A DNA stretch of 64,000 nt. Origin: Diphasiastrum complanatum (Eukaryota; Streptophyta; Lycopodiopsida; Lycopodiales; Lycopodiaceae). Every line of letters begins with the position of its first letter. Position 1 is the first letter of the stretch. Under the pieces are notes generated by a model. It made no database searches. It worked only from the letters and a program-made list of their open reading frames with translations, and was not told the origin of the DNA. The DNA lies in the NCBI GenBank assembly GCA_029204225.1, contig CM055094.1, positions 10,711,153 through 10,775,152 of the forward strand. Direction: 5' to 3'. A program made the position numbers and the translations under genes. Shown piece after piece: positions 15,913-31,890 of the stretch.

Positions 15913-16523
15913 TGTAAGGAATTGCCAAAATTGACAAATCTAGCTTGATCAAAAACCATGTAGTATAATGTAAATTTTGTACATAAGTGGATTCCACACA
16001 TGTGAGGCCAAGATGCCACATGACAATCCACTCCTAATGAAGGTTAGGTCCAACTAGCTATCTACCAAACATGACTCTAGGAAATAGACTAGAGTTTCAT
16101 TTTAGGGCAAAAAGGATGAGTTAACTTCCTTATTACATGCTGAAAGTCCACCTAACTTCACAAAAGAAGTCAAATTTGCTATGTATTCCAAGCTCCCATA
16201 GTGAGAAGATAGAATATTTTTGGAGCTCATTGGCAATCTCAAGCTAGTTCACTATGTACATTGAGTTTTTGTGATCCAAATGCAACCAAAATTCTAATTG
16301 TTTCTTAGCTTGAAGGCCGTACTACGGCTTGTTTACACACGTGTGGGCCTGGATTTCAATGTTGATCAAAGCTTTTGATTGTTAATGCTTGTTGTTTGTC
16401 AAATTGCCAATCTAGATCAACTTTTTTGTGTCTAGTTTTTTGATAGATTGTTAAGCAAGCATCCAATCACTCTTGTGGATCTTTTGTAGATCCATTTATG
16501 GTCCTAAAGTACGTACTTTTACA
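15913..16523 (+). repeat. 5' LTR of element D
   Basis: 611 bp, ending TACTTTTACA directly against the primer site. It is shortened by about 83 bp relative to the 3' LTR within the GGTTAGGTCC...CCAACTAGC interval. Confidence 0.88.
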
Positions 16524-16535
16524 TGGTATCAGAGA

Positions 16536-17640
16536 ACAAGTGGAGGAGGACAAATACGGAAACCTTGCAAAGGAGGAGGAGGAGGATGAAGTAGATGTAT
16601 TCTTGATGGCATCTACATCCTCACCAACAAGCAATAACAATTCAAGAGACAAGTGGTGGATCGACAATGGGGCTAGCTCCCACATGTCTTGTGAAAAGGA
16701 CTTTTTCTCAACCTTACACTCATTCAATCTACAAAGTTTGTCTTTACTGAAAATGATGAAGAGTGTAGGATAGATGGTGTTGGCACCATCTCGTTGTGTC
16801 TAGAAAAAATGTCCTTTATGTACCATTAATCACCAAGAATATGCTTAGTGTTGGTCTGATCTTAGAAAGTGGTTTGGATGTCCACTTTAAACATGGTGTT
16901 TGTTTCATCTTGAAGAATCATGTTTGCATTGCAAAGGGATTTAAACATGGAAGATTGTTTAAGTTGGAAGCTAGTGTTGCTTTTGAAAGAATGAGCTTGG
17001 CAAAGGAGGAGATCACTTAAGAGGAGATCTTGGCAAAGTGTGATCTTGCTTGCATTGAGGAGGAGCATCAAAAGGAGGAGAATCTTGAGGATCAGCCTCA
17101 AAGCATGAGAGTTCCAAGGGAGTCCTCAATGACAATGGCTGAGTCATCAAATTGCATGCAAATTTTCCATTCAAGTGTGCATGTTGCAAGGATGGTGAGC
17201 ATTGGAGAGTCTACTATCTTTGAATACTTCTTGGATAGTATTAGTAGACATGGAGTGACTTGTTGCTTATCTTTAAGATCTATGATGTTTAGTACTCTTT
17301 ATGACAAGACAATAAAATTAGATGCTTTCAAATCTCCATTTGTTGTTGATAAAGCAATTTCATTGGATAACTAGTTTTGTAATAGTTTGAATAGTGTCAT
17401 AAAAGATGAAACATCATTTTCATTGGAAATAGAGATTGTAGAATCTCCATCGAAGAAGTTGTCAATGGTGGAAATGTGATCTTTCAAGAGTGGAAGATTT
17501 GTAAACTTGAAGAAGCACCTTTGGATCAACACCTTATTCAATTCATTGATGGTTTGGACTCAAGTCAAGTGGAGGAGCAAGCTCAAGACCCGAGGACTCC
17601 AAGAAGAACCTTGAGTATCAGGATGGAGCCATCAAGGTGG
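16536..17640 (+). pseudogene. Element D: truncated gag-protease reading region
   Basis: Directly after the primer site the sequence enters mid-gag (VEEDKYGNLAKEEEEDEVDV). It then reaches the protease-like box WWIDNGASSHMSCEKDFFST, where DNGA replaces the usual DSGA. After shifts it continues with ENVLYVP-like remains, KNMLSVGLILESGLDVHFKH, FKHGRLFKLEAS and CIEEEHQKEENLEDQPQSMR, and ends in the tail shared with C. The leader, most of gag, the zinc knuckle, integrase and RT are missing. Stops (for example at 17018, 17372) make it non-coding now. Confidence 0.85.
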
Positions 17641-17772
17641 TGAAAAATCCTTCATGGACATCATTCTCTATCTCAAAAGTTCCTTGTTTGTAGCTGGATT
17701 TTTTAGACACTTCTAAAAGCTTTCATTCATCTATCAAGAGAGTTGTAGATAGATCAAGCTAAATTTGAGGAG

Positions 17773-18466
17773 TGTGAAGAATTGCCAAAAATTGGCAAAT
17801 CTATCTTGATCAAAAACCATGTAGTATAATATAAATTTTGTACATAAGTTGATTCCAAACATGTGCAGCCAATATGCCACGTGGCAATACACTCCTAATG
17901 AAGGTTAGGTCAAGTCCATAGGGTTGGTCATGTCATTTTGGTAGTGATTCCTAGTTTATAGGACCTAAATCCTAGATTTAAGGTGAAAATTGACCAACTA
18001 GCTATCTACCAAGCATGACTCTAGGAAATAGACTAGGGTTTCATTTTAGGGAAAAAAAGATGAGTTAAATTCCTTATTACATGCTAGAAATCCACCTAAC
18101 TTCACAAAGGAAGTTGAATTGCTATGTATTCCAAGCTCCCATAGAAGATAGAATATTTTTGGAGCTCATTGGCAATCTCAAGCTAGTTCAGTATGTACAT
18201 TGAGTTTTTGTGATCCAAATACAACCAAATCAATTTTTGATTGGTTCTTAGCTTGAAGGTCGTACTACAACCTGTATTACACACGTTTGGCCTCGGATTT
18301 CAATGTTGATCAAAGCTTTTGATTGTTAATGCTTGTTGTTTGTCAAATTGCCAATCTAGATCAACTTTTTTGTGTCTAGTTTTTTGATAGATTGTTAAGC
18401 AAGCATCCAATCACTCTTGTGGATATTTTGTAAATCCATTTATGGTCCTAAAGTATAGTACTTCAA
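17773..18466 (+). repeat. 3' LTR of element D
   Basis: 694 bp from TGTGAAGAATTG to AGTACTTCAA. The expected terminal CACA has decayed to CAA. The boundary is fixed by the ATTTA target duplication. Confidence 0.88.
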
Positions 18467-18471
18467 ATTTA

Positions 18472-19326
<855 letters not shown>

Positions 19327-19545
19327 CAAATGACATCTTTCATAATAAAATGATGAAGCCATAATTCAAGCACATAATCATTTCAAGAGAGTGTGGTAGT
19401 AGCATCTATTAAGCATTATGGTCACAAAACTCTAGAACATTCTTTTAAATCAAGTCATTTTTGTATAATAATTTATGGAAATAGAAGATTAAGCTTTCTA
19501 AAGTGTGAACTAGAAAGAAATATCATAATTAATTTATGCATCTTG

Positions 19546-22760
<3,215 letters not shown>

Positions 22761-22774
22761 AGGGTTTAAGAACC

Positions 22775-23070
22775 GTCCAGTTTCTTCGCGATATTTCTTC
22801 GCATTCATTTTCTTCGCATCTTCCCTTCGCATTCTTCCGTTGGACTTCTTCTGCTGCTGCGATCTCTCTCATCTTCCTATTCTTTTTCTTCGCTATATTG
22901 CTTCCGAAAGCGCGATTTCGAAGCGCAAATCGATCCAAGCGCCTGCCATATCTGGGCTTTTGATCCGTGTTACTCAATCAGCAGCAAGTTCTGTGATCAA
23001 TTGTGGGTTTTTGTCTCAACTTAGCTTCTCATCTGTGAGATTCAAACCGGGGATCTAAGCTTTTGGACCT
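22775..23070 (+). promoter_or_regulatory. Pyrimidine-rich 5' leader of Bax inhibitor-1
   Basis: A CT-rich stretch with recurring CTTCGCA or TTCTTCGC words (22787-22835) precedes the ATG at 23071. Such leaders are common upstream of plant housekeeping genes. I see no unambiguous TATA box, so the transcription start is not placed. Confidence 0.45.
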
Positions 23071-24434
23071 ATGGATGCAGCAGCGGCTTTTTTTGAGAAT
23101 CGCTCCACTCCCTGGAGCTACGACAGCCTCAAGAATTTCAAGACACTGTCGCCTAATGTGCAGCGGCATCTACAAAGGGTTCGTAACTTTTCATCTTGGT
23201 TGCCAAGAACGTGAGGTTTTGGTTCAATAATCTGCTTTCTGTTCTGCAGGTAAGCTATGGACTGATGCCTTTGATTTTTTCCAGGTTTACTTGACAGTGG
23301 CTGGAGCTCTTCTAGTTTCTGCCATTGGCGTCTATGCACATATTTTATTGGGGATTGGAGGCCTTCTAACCAGCCTTGGATTTATCGGCTCTTCAATCTG
23401 GCTAGCTAATACGTCTTCATCAGCTGCAGAGGAGGTATTTGAGCGTTTTTGTCTACTGGCACTACTATTTGCATTATGATTGATGTTTTTTTGCTAGGCT
23501 TGCATGTGCTTATGATCTGTTTTGGTATTCTTGCAGGGAAAAAGATTGAAGTTGTTAGCGGCAGCAGCTTTTTTTGAGGGGGCATCTCTGGGGACACTTA
23601 TACAGGCCGTTTTGAGCTTTGATCCAAGGTATATCTAACCTCAAACATGGAGGTTGAGCTATACCCATTGTAAATATGTTATGAAATATATGATTTTCTG
23701 AATTTTGGTTCTTTCTTGTGCAGCATCGTGGTGACAGCTCTTCTAGGCTCGGTTGCCATATTTGCCTGCTTTTCTGGAGCGGCAGTGTTGGCTCGACGCC
23801 GCGAGTTTTTGTTTCTGGGAGGCCTGTTAACCTCAGCTGTAAGCGCCATGATGATACTGCAATTCTCTTCGATGCTTTTCGGAGGAGCTTCCTTCATGTA
23901 CATGGTTGAGGTATGCCATCACTTTGCCATTGCCCAATGCAACGAAGTGTTATTAGTTCATTTCGATATGCTCCTGGAAATAAAATTTCTTGTTGCTTGT
24001 TTTGTGAGGAATAACTTAGGGCTTTTTACTATGCAGATCTATGGAGGCCTTCTATTGTTTGTAGGATTCTTGCTGTTCGATACACAGATCATCATTGAGA
24101 AAGCTGACAGAGGTGACAGGGATTATGTGAAGCACGCTTTGGACCTCTTTGTGGATTTTGCTGGGGTTTTTGTTCGAATTCTTTTAATCTTGGTAAGTTG
24201 AATGTGATATTCCCTTTCGTGCATTTTGAGATTTGATAACAAATCGTTACGCCCGACTGTAAATCTTTCGATTTGACCAAAAGTTAGGGTTACCACATAG
24301 ACAGTGTAACATTTTTACTATGCAATTCAGTAAGGAGTGTAGGAATTCTGATTTGTTATTTGATTTCCATGCAGACCAGGAATGCAGGAGAGAAAGAGCG
24401 CAAGGAAGAGCGCCGCAGAGCCAAGTCCACTTGA
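23071..24434 (+). CDS. Bax inhibitor-1 family protein, six coding exons, 250 aa
   Basis: ER-membrane cell-death suppressor of the BI-1/TMBIM family, thought to regulate ER calcium leak and stress-induced death. Coding exons: 23071-23178, 23285-23434, 23537-23628, 23724-23910, 24037-24192 and 24375-24434; every intron is GT-AG. The protein starts MDAAAAFFENRSTPWSYDSL; the ATG follows a leader with in-frame stops. Six or seven hydrophobic segments follow, among them YLTVAGALLVSAIGVYAHIL and LLLFVGFLLF. The family signature FDTQIIIEKADRGDRDYVKH has Asp194; Asp215 and Asp219 follow in ALDLFVDF. These three match the conserved pore/pH-sensor aspartates of BI-1. The tail is Arg/Lys/Glu-rich (GEKERKEERRRAKST), as in plant BI-1, where it is linked to calmodulin binding. 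The length is near the usual plant value of about 247. No stop or shift was seen, so it is probably functional although transposons surround it. Confidence 0.95.
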
Positions 24435-25084
24435 TATTGAGAAGTTAGTACTGTGGTGAAAACATAATGAAATGAATTGCAAGTTCATTCAATTGTTTGG
24501 ATGATTTTGCTAGTTGACATATTTGCTGGTCATTAGTAATGGATAATCATATTTGAATAGTTCTTTCTTAAGACAATCATACAAGAGTAGTTGTTGTCCA
24601 TACGATGATGTGGTAATTAGCTTTAGATTGCTTGTGTAGTCACTCCTGAGGAAACTAGAAACAATGCACTTATCTACTCTGTTGGTGCCAACATTTTTTA
24701 TTGTATAAAGCACTTGATTGTCAATATGTCCAACTCTTTGTGGATGAGGTTGAAATTGTGCATCTTTCATGCTACACTCAGATGCCATCGTCAACTTATA
24801 ATTTTCATATTTTATTATCACCGTGTGTGTGAGCGAGGCTTAAATCTCAGTTGGTGGTTGGAGTTTTCAGCCCATAAGGATAGCCAAACTATAGTTTCCA
24901 TAGCTCTGTATCACTATCTAGAGTACCCATGAACATCCATACCTTAGGGTCGCAAATAAGAGTAGTAGAGGTAGAAGAACCCTAGTTGTCCATAAAATCA
25001 AATCTGTCGCAAATTCGTTCAAAAGTACATAATTGGATAGTGTCAATGGAATAGGATGAAATCAATACTGGTTTTCTAAGCAAG
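24435..25084. other. 3' flank of Bax inhibitor-1, no other gene
   Basis: Contains the presumed 3' UTR. No canonical AATAAA was noticed close to the stop. Nothing else is recognised. Confidence 0.45.
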
Positions 25085-25475
25085 TTAAGCAATTGCGGGA
25101 TGATTTTCATGTTGTTAGCAAGCAGACACATGATGTGAGTTTGATCCAAACGAGTGGATACAAAATATTCATGAGCGGCATTGCTTCTAGGGAGGAGTTA
25201 TTGTATTTGAGAAACTGCACAACATCCTACTACAAGAGGAACAATGAGGGGAAGTCGTCAAAATTCATCTAAGATTGTGAAAAGATCATACATTGATTGC
25301 AAAGTATAAAAGTCTATGTAAGAAAGAGGACGAGAAATGCCAATGTCAATGACAATCGAGGTAAATCATCAAAAAGAGTGTGAAGAGAAAGATAAATGTT
25401 GCTATTGTCAGAAACTTGGACATTGTGCCAAGGATTGCAGGAAGAAGACGACGACGAGAATAGGAAAGTGCAAAT
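25085..25475 (+). pseudogene. Copia gag fragment with zinc knuckle
   Basis: A plus-strand stretch reads KQVKQLRDDFHVVSKQTHDV, then YKIFMSGIASREELLYLRN. After breaks come KCCYCQKLGHCAKDCRKK, a CX2CX4HX4C nucleic-acid-binding knuckle. Its order and wording follow the gag of element E (IKELRDQLVAIGEP, MFVSGIALRERLLTFEDFHR, CYYCHKLGHWAREC), so it is an old, shortened copy of that lineage. Stops and deletions make it non-coding. No LTR is visible beside it. Confidence 0.72.
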
Positions 25476-26620
<1,145 letters not shown>

Positions 26621-27253
26621 TAAAAAATAAAACAAGAATGTTGTGGTATTATATTACAAAGGCCTTGCCATAATGGTGACATTGTTGGATTGAAAAATAA
26701 AATTATCTTTCTTTTCTTTGAGGTTCAGCCTCCAAGATGGTTCTGATGCTGAAAATGAAGCTGGGCGAAGGTTGTTTGAGGTGTTTTGGACTACTATGAG
26801 ATTTTGGACATTTTTAACAAAGGTTTTTCCATTTTTCTGGTTGTTTTTTTGGTAATTTTAGCAAACTAGCTGAGAAATAACCTTCGCATGACTAACTAAA
26901 GGTATTGATGATGTGGTAGAACGTACTGCCAGGTAGGCGAAGGTTGGTTTGATCAGAGCAGAAAGTTATGAGGTCTAATAGGTGTTTTTTGGCTCTTTTC
27001 TAGACAGTCTGTCAAAACTACATGGTTTTTTTTTATTTTTAGGATCTGTGGAAGGGATAGGGTGTTGGGATCTGATGTTTCTCACCTCTCAATCTCTCTC
27101 CACAGATCATACAATCAACAAATCATGAAAAGACAACAAATCTAACCTCTACTCCACACTAAACTACCCCCCACACATCCATTTCACAAGCAAAAATCAC
27201 AAATACAAGATGAATGTATGCAAGCTAAAAAAACAAGAAAATGCCAATCTATT

Positions 27254-27480
27254 CCCCGGCAACGGCGCCAAAAAATTGTAGCGGCTTTGGGTCACCTGTC
27301 ACGCATAGATTCGTTCCCAAGGGAATAGTGTTTCCCTTGCGAAGTTAGCTTGCAAATCCTACTATAACCACAAGCAAGAATAGATTACAATGGGGAGTTG
27401 CTTACATCCTATCCTCTCTACTCTCTTAGAAATCATTACAATATGAAAAATAGAAAAAAGAAGCAAATAGAAAGCAAATA
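27254..27480 (-). mobile_element. Ty3/gypsy-type primer site and LTR edge (relic)
   Basis: On the minus strand 27270-27254 reads TGGCGCCGTTGCCGGGG, the classic primer site complementary to tRNA-Asp that many plant gypsy elements use. Six bases away, the plus strand begins TGTAGCGGCTTTGGG (27277), fitting an LTR terminus. The extent of the LTR to the right is not known; I see no second copy and no gag in 26650-27250. The 27480 end is nominal. Confidence 0.65.
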
Positions 27481-27491
27481 CAAAACACAAC

Positions 27492-27494
<3 letters not shown>

Positions 27495-27556
<62 letters not shown>
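27495..27556. repeat. (GA)n microsatellite
   Basis: 31 GA units. Confidence 0.95.
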
Positions 27557-27558
<2 letters not shown>

Positions 27559-28479
27559 CAAGGATGTTCTAATCTCATTTGGGCATAATCTCCTCCTCCT
27601 ATTGAACATGAAAATATGGTACAAATAGTAATTGCTTCAGTTACTCGTTGATCTCTTGTTTGTAGTCGTCATTGGAGTGTGCACATATTTTTCTTAAGGG
27701 TGGATTTTGATGGGAATATTAATCCTATCCGTGTGAAAATGAATTCCCTAAAGTCCACCCATGCACATGTGGACTCTTTGTACAGTAGGATGGTCCAATT
27801 TATTCCCAAGGTGAATGGAGCCAGTGTAAATACTTATGTGGAGATTATTGATGCGAAAGTAAGTATTTTCAACATCTATTTGTATGCAGATAGATGTTCT
27901 TTTCACTTGATGTTCAACTAACCATTATACTTTTTGTGATTTTAGTCAACTCAACAAGATGATGGAAATAGTTGTGGCTAATTTTCCATCCACAATGTAC
28001 ATGCTTTTTTAGAATGGTAGATAATGCAGTTTGGGACTCATGATATATGATAGGTAAATAAACTAGTGAATATATTATTAATGTTCTGATCATGTAGAAT
28101 GCAATTTTTTATTTAATCAATTAACTTGATGCTTTTGGATTTGTAGCACAAATGTAGAAATTTCACAATGAATGAGATATATGAGTTGCAACAACAAATG
28201 TTGGTAAACTTATTATCCCATGCAAAACCCTACCTGGCTGCAGCAACGGGAGGACAATCTAGTCCACAGTTGACAATCGTGCAGGGTGGAGACAACCCCT
28301 ATTTTTTTGAGTTGTGGAAAAAATATAGATTGTATAGCATACATTTTTTGAGGTAAGGCCCTGTGAAAAAAATAAGCTTATAGAACCTTCAAAACAAAAG
28401 TAGTGGAAAAAACTTCCATTGTATAAGACAAACATGTACATTCTCAAAAATTGAAAAATGTATGGATATTTTTGAGAGT
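27557..28479. other. No gene recognised
   Basis: Two plus frames (27679-27921 and 28168-28356) have fairly ordinary amino-acid composition (for example MNEIYELQQQMLVNLLSHAK), but I recognise neither and see no splice structure linking them. Confidence 0.35.
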
Positions 28480-28893
28480 TTACACATCTTGCAAGCATCT
28501 ATGATTAAGTATCTTGTAGCATGATTGCTCTATTATGTTGTGGCAATGTGAAGAGATAGAATGAGAAATTCCACCAGCATGATTGCATCTTGGCCATACA
28601 CCAATTGGAATGGCGCTTGCTTCCATTGTCTTTGTCAAAATGCCGCATAGAATCTTATTAGAAGATTCGTCTTGGCCATTGCCTCGTGGATAGTAAGATG
28701 TGCTGAAATGATAAATCACAAAGAACTCTTCTAATAGGATCTTGATGGTCTCGTTGACAAAGTGAGTTCCCTAATCGCTAACTATCTCCATTGGGCATCT
28801 GAAGCACACAATGATATTTTCATAGAGGAACTTCACGGTGGACCTAGCATCTGCTACACGCACTGCTTTGGCTTCAACTCACTTTGTGCTTAA
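28480..28893 (-). pseudogene. Ty3/gypsy integrase fragment
   Basis: Minus-strand reading: STK-stop-VEAKAVRVADA, then RSTVKFLYENII, CFRCPMEIVSD (second catalytic Asp), GTHFVNETIKILLEEFFV and FSTSYYPRGNGQDESSNKIL with the catalytic Glu, then CGILTKTMEAS. The order matches the DDE core of plant gypsy integrases (usual form YYPQGNGQAESSNK). At least two stops interrupt it, and no gypsy RT or LTR adjoins. At its upstream end it is cut by the F-family LTR that begins about 28883. Confidence 0.8.
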
Positions 28894-29372
28894 GTATAAT
28901 ATAACAAAAGCACGTTTTTATCTATGTACAATGTAGATGAATGCTTGTTGTGATTGAATGCACTTTTATTGATGTTTGATCGCGCTTGTATACTCACTAT
29001 GATCAGAACATGGACGTCTATGACTCCTCAGTTTCTGATCAAGATGGCTGTCTTTGATGCCTAAGGAACTTGCGATATCATATTGTTTTTCCCTATATTT
29101 CAGAACTATACTTTACATTGAATCTGATTTCAGTAGTACCAAACACAAACCATCTCTAATCTCTTTGGTGGACTGCACTCTTGTTTTAGAGTATGAATTA
29201 ATTTTTAAGATCCTGTTGGGCAATCAAAACACAGAAAGCTGTGATTATCTTTAACATAAGCTATCTATTAGATTGTTTTTGCACCTAGCAACCGATTAGA
29301 ATGGGAGAGCTGTTCTGCAATATTCTTGCTCTCTTCTCCATTCTCATTCTTATTTCTACCTTGCCCCCATCA
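28883..29372 (+). mobile_element. LTR of copia family F, 5'-truncated
   Basis: Matches two other copies: 33243-34066 (reverse) and 45954-46564 (forward). Shared words include GTAGATGAATGCTTGTT, GTTTGATCGC and GACGTCTA. It ends TTGCCCCCATCA, followed by GAT and a primer site TGGTATCAGAGC at 29376-29387. The first 330 bp or so of the LTR are missing; its edge runs into the gypsy integrase relic. Confidence 0.82.
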
Positions 29373-29400
29373 GATTGGTATCAGAGCAGAGTCCAAATAA

Positions 29401-30249
29401 ATGGAGAAATTAAGTTTGTTCTATTTGTATATTGTTATCATGTCTCATATAGGTAGCTCTTCATCTTCATCACTTAGTAAAGCTAGAGTCATTGACAAGT
29501 TCAATGGTTCTAACTTCTATATTTGGAAGTTGAAACTTAGAATGATGTTGATAGATAGAGATCTTTGGGATGTAGTAGAAGGTGCAGACCTGAAACTAGA
29601 AGATGGTGATCAAGCAAAGGCCTGGAGGATAAAAAACTAGAAGGCCTTAGCATATATCACACTAAATCTAGCCAACTCCCAACTATCTCATGTTACCACG
29701 TGCAAAACCTCTAAGGAAGCACTAGACTTTTTATCAAGTCTCTATGAGACTCACTATGTAACTACGAGATTACATCTTAGAATGAAGTTCTTTACTCTTA
29801 GCATGTTTGATTCTACTGCCATCACTTCTCACATCAACAACTTCAAGTCCCTGTTAGATCAGTTATCAACTGTAGGATGTTCTATTCAAGATGATGATGT
29901 CGTTATGACCTTGCTTTCTTCTCTTCCAAATTCCTATGAGCACTTTGTGGTGATGATCTCCACACAACCGGACCTCACCCTTCAAAAGATGAGGTCATCT
30001 TCTTCAAGAAGAAATGTGGAGAAAGACTAGCAGCCTGTCCATCAAAGACAAATCCATGGCTCTATACACCAAGAAGAAAGATCATTCCAAGGGCAAAAAT
30101 CAAGTGCAGCAGCAACAACAGAAGCCTCACGCTCAGACTCAACATGGTGGATCATGGAAGAAGCTCTTTTGTAGATATTGCAAAAGGGCTAATCACGACA
30201 TCAAGGATTGTCGCATCAGGATCTACAATGAGGCAAAGAAGCAATCCAA
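29401..30249 (+). pseudogene. Copia F gag with zinc knuckle
   Basis: Capsid-like gag of a Ty1/copia element, 14 bp after the primer site. It starts at the ATG at 29401 or 29437. Domain order: VIDKFNGSNFYIWKLKLRMM (N-terminal gag block), DLWDVVEGADLK, TAG stop at 29638, KALAYITLNLANSQLSHV, HINNFKSLLDQLSTVG, TLLSSLPNSYEHFVVMIS. A shift near 30000 leads to MWRKTSSLSIKDKSMALYTK and the zinc knuckle CRYCKRANHDIKDC (CX2CX4HX4C). The frame then runs at KKQSNTPPL into antisense G-family sequence, so protease and pol are missing. Confidence 0.85.
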
Positions 30250-30485
30250 CACCCCTCCCTTAATCTGGATCCGTGAATGCCTTGATCTTCAGAATAAGCA
30301 ATGCACAAAACTTGTTGTGTGCATTAACACTTAATGCCTTTGTGAATATATCTGCAACCATGTCCTGCGTTCTAGTACGTTAAGCTTACCTCCATGTTGA
30401 GAACCTTGCCCCTGATGTAGTGATAACTGATTTCAATGTGCTTACTCCTAGAGTGAAATCTAGGGTTGGCTGATGAGGCAATAAC
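30250..30485 (-). pseudogene. Copia G RNase H end, fused to F gag
   Basis: Minus reading PRFHSRSKHIEISYHYIRGK, then VLNMEVSLTY, the C-terminal part of copia RNase H. It is nearly the same as the G copy at 49261-49490. The junction with F gag uses AATCCAACACCCC, which is also the LTR-end/polypurine edge of family G (49245-49258). Confidence 0.8.
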
Positions 30486-31584
30486 ACTTGAATGTTCTAG
30501 TCAAAGGATATAGGACATGATTCATAACAGTCAAAATCGACAGTCCTTCAACATAAGACAGTCTCTCAGCTCGACATTCTCATGATTCAATGTCTAAACA
30601 CAAACCAACGTCTCGTACTTCCATTACTACTATCGGGATTGCACGCTCCCTCAGCCCAAGGCTAACTTATGATAGAGTAACAAATTTGGATGCACAACAA
30701 CAAGAGAGATAGCTAATGAATGTCTTTTGTTATCAAATCCTCAGACGCTTATGTACTGACCTATCTTATCTAGACTATCAAGCTAGAGACACTCACGTTG
30801 TTTAGCCTAGCTTTATTATTCAATTCCAAGTTGAACTTCTAGGCATGTAAACTGGTAAATAGATTTTTTTACAACAATCTCATGTACATTTGCACATCTT
30901 AATTACACTTTGTGTTCTTCAAACTAGTGTATAATGTGTGAATGGCTATAGGTTGTAAATCAAATACTTTTTAATTTCCTTATGTGTCGAATCGAAAGAG
31001 TCGAAGATCAGAATCACGACTATCTTTGATGCCTCCAAATTTTGTATCTATGGTTGTCTATGGCACCTACTGACTCATCGATTAATCGACTGAATATGTC
31101 GTGATAGATGATCTAACAGGGTGCTCAAATTTTAGTAAGTCTTATGTGGCCCTAACCGACAGTTCGAATGTGTTTCTTGACACTTTGATCCATCTGCCCA
31201 CATTGCTTCTCATTACATTTCATGTTTGGTCAAGTTTAATTCTATACAAGAGTAGTAAAAGATAGAACAATTAATCATAGAAGCTACATTCACACTGACA
31301 TAAACCTAAATGCAATGTATAAGATGATTGGAATGATTTAGAAAGTAACAAGTACAAGTCAGCTGAAGTGGTGAGCACAAAACAATTGGGATGATAACCG
31401 CGTACTCAAAACTAACTCTGGTTCTATAGTAGCTTCAATAATTCAAATATCATTCAATAGCTTACACTTACTCTCTATCTTGAACTCAATTGATGTAATA
31501 ACATCTATTGTATCTACTGCTTTGTTCCAATCTGGTGAATGAATTTGCAATGTCTGATAGATACTAAAGTGTACATTTAGTCAG

Positions 31585-31585
<1 letters not shown>
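30486..31585. other. No gene recognised
   Basis: AT-rich with nothing recognisable in either strand. The edges on both sides belong to G-family pieces, so part of it may be deleted or eroded G sequence. Confidence 0.4.

Positions 31586-31639
<54 letters not shown>
31586..31639. repeat. (TA)n microsatellite grown inside a copia RT relic
   Basis: 27 TA units. On the minus strand they follow directly on the RT reading ...SIFDSNVY and extend it as Ile-Tyr repeats. The tract therefore probably expanded from the NVY codons of the RT gene. Confidence 0.93.
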
Positions 31640-31643
<4 letters not shown>

Positions 31644-31890
31644 TTAGAATCAAAAATGCTTGGATTATAACCTTACTGGATGAGGAAGGTGTTAATCCTT
31701 TGAAACCAAGCTCTAACAAATTGTTGGTAGCCATAAAGTGCCTTATGGAGTTTACATACATAACTTTTTTTTTATTGTTGAACACGTAACCCTTGGGCTA
31801 CATCATGTAGATATCTTTTTCGATTACTCCATTCAGATAGGCTGTCTCATTGGAGAAGGACCTTTTGTCAAGATTTTTTTTTTTCCTTTT
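31640..31890 (-). pseudogene. Copia G reverse-transcriptase fragment
   Basis: Minus-strand sequence parallel to 50310-50490. It encodes, in shifting frames, a degraded KLHKALYG block, AWFQRINTFLI and SIFDSNVY. The plus strand shares TAGAGTGCCTTATGGAGTTTACA-type wording with that copy, with differences. It is a short eroded piece without the YVDD box. Confidence 0.7.

Larger units (their letters stand above)
15913..18466 (+). mobile_element. Copia deletion derivative D (2.55 kb, with target duplication)
   Basis: Complete non-autonomous element. Its 5' LTR (15913-16523) starts TGTAAGGAATTGCC; its 3' LTR (17773-18466) starts TGTGAAGAATTGCC. A primer site TGGTATCAGAGA follows at 16524-16535, and a polypurine AATTTGAGGAG precedes 17773. 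The element is flanked by ATTTA at 15908-15912 and 18467-18471. The 5' LTR lacks about 83 bp that are present in the 3' LTR. The interior (1.25 kb) keeps only part of gag-protease and the tail. Its LTRs and interior are close relatives of element C (38571-43151), in the opposite orientation. Confidence 0.9.
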
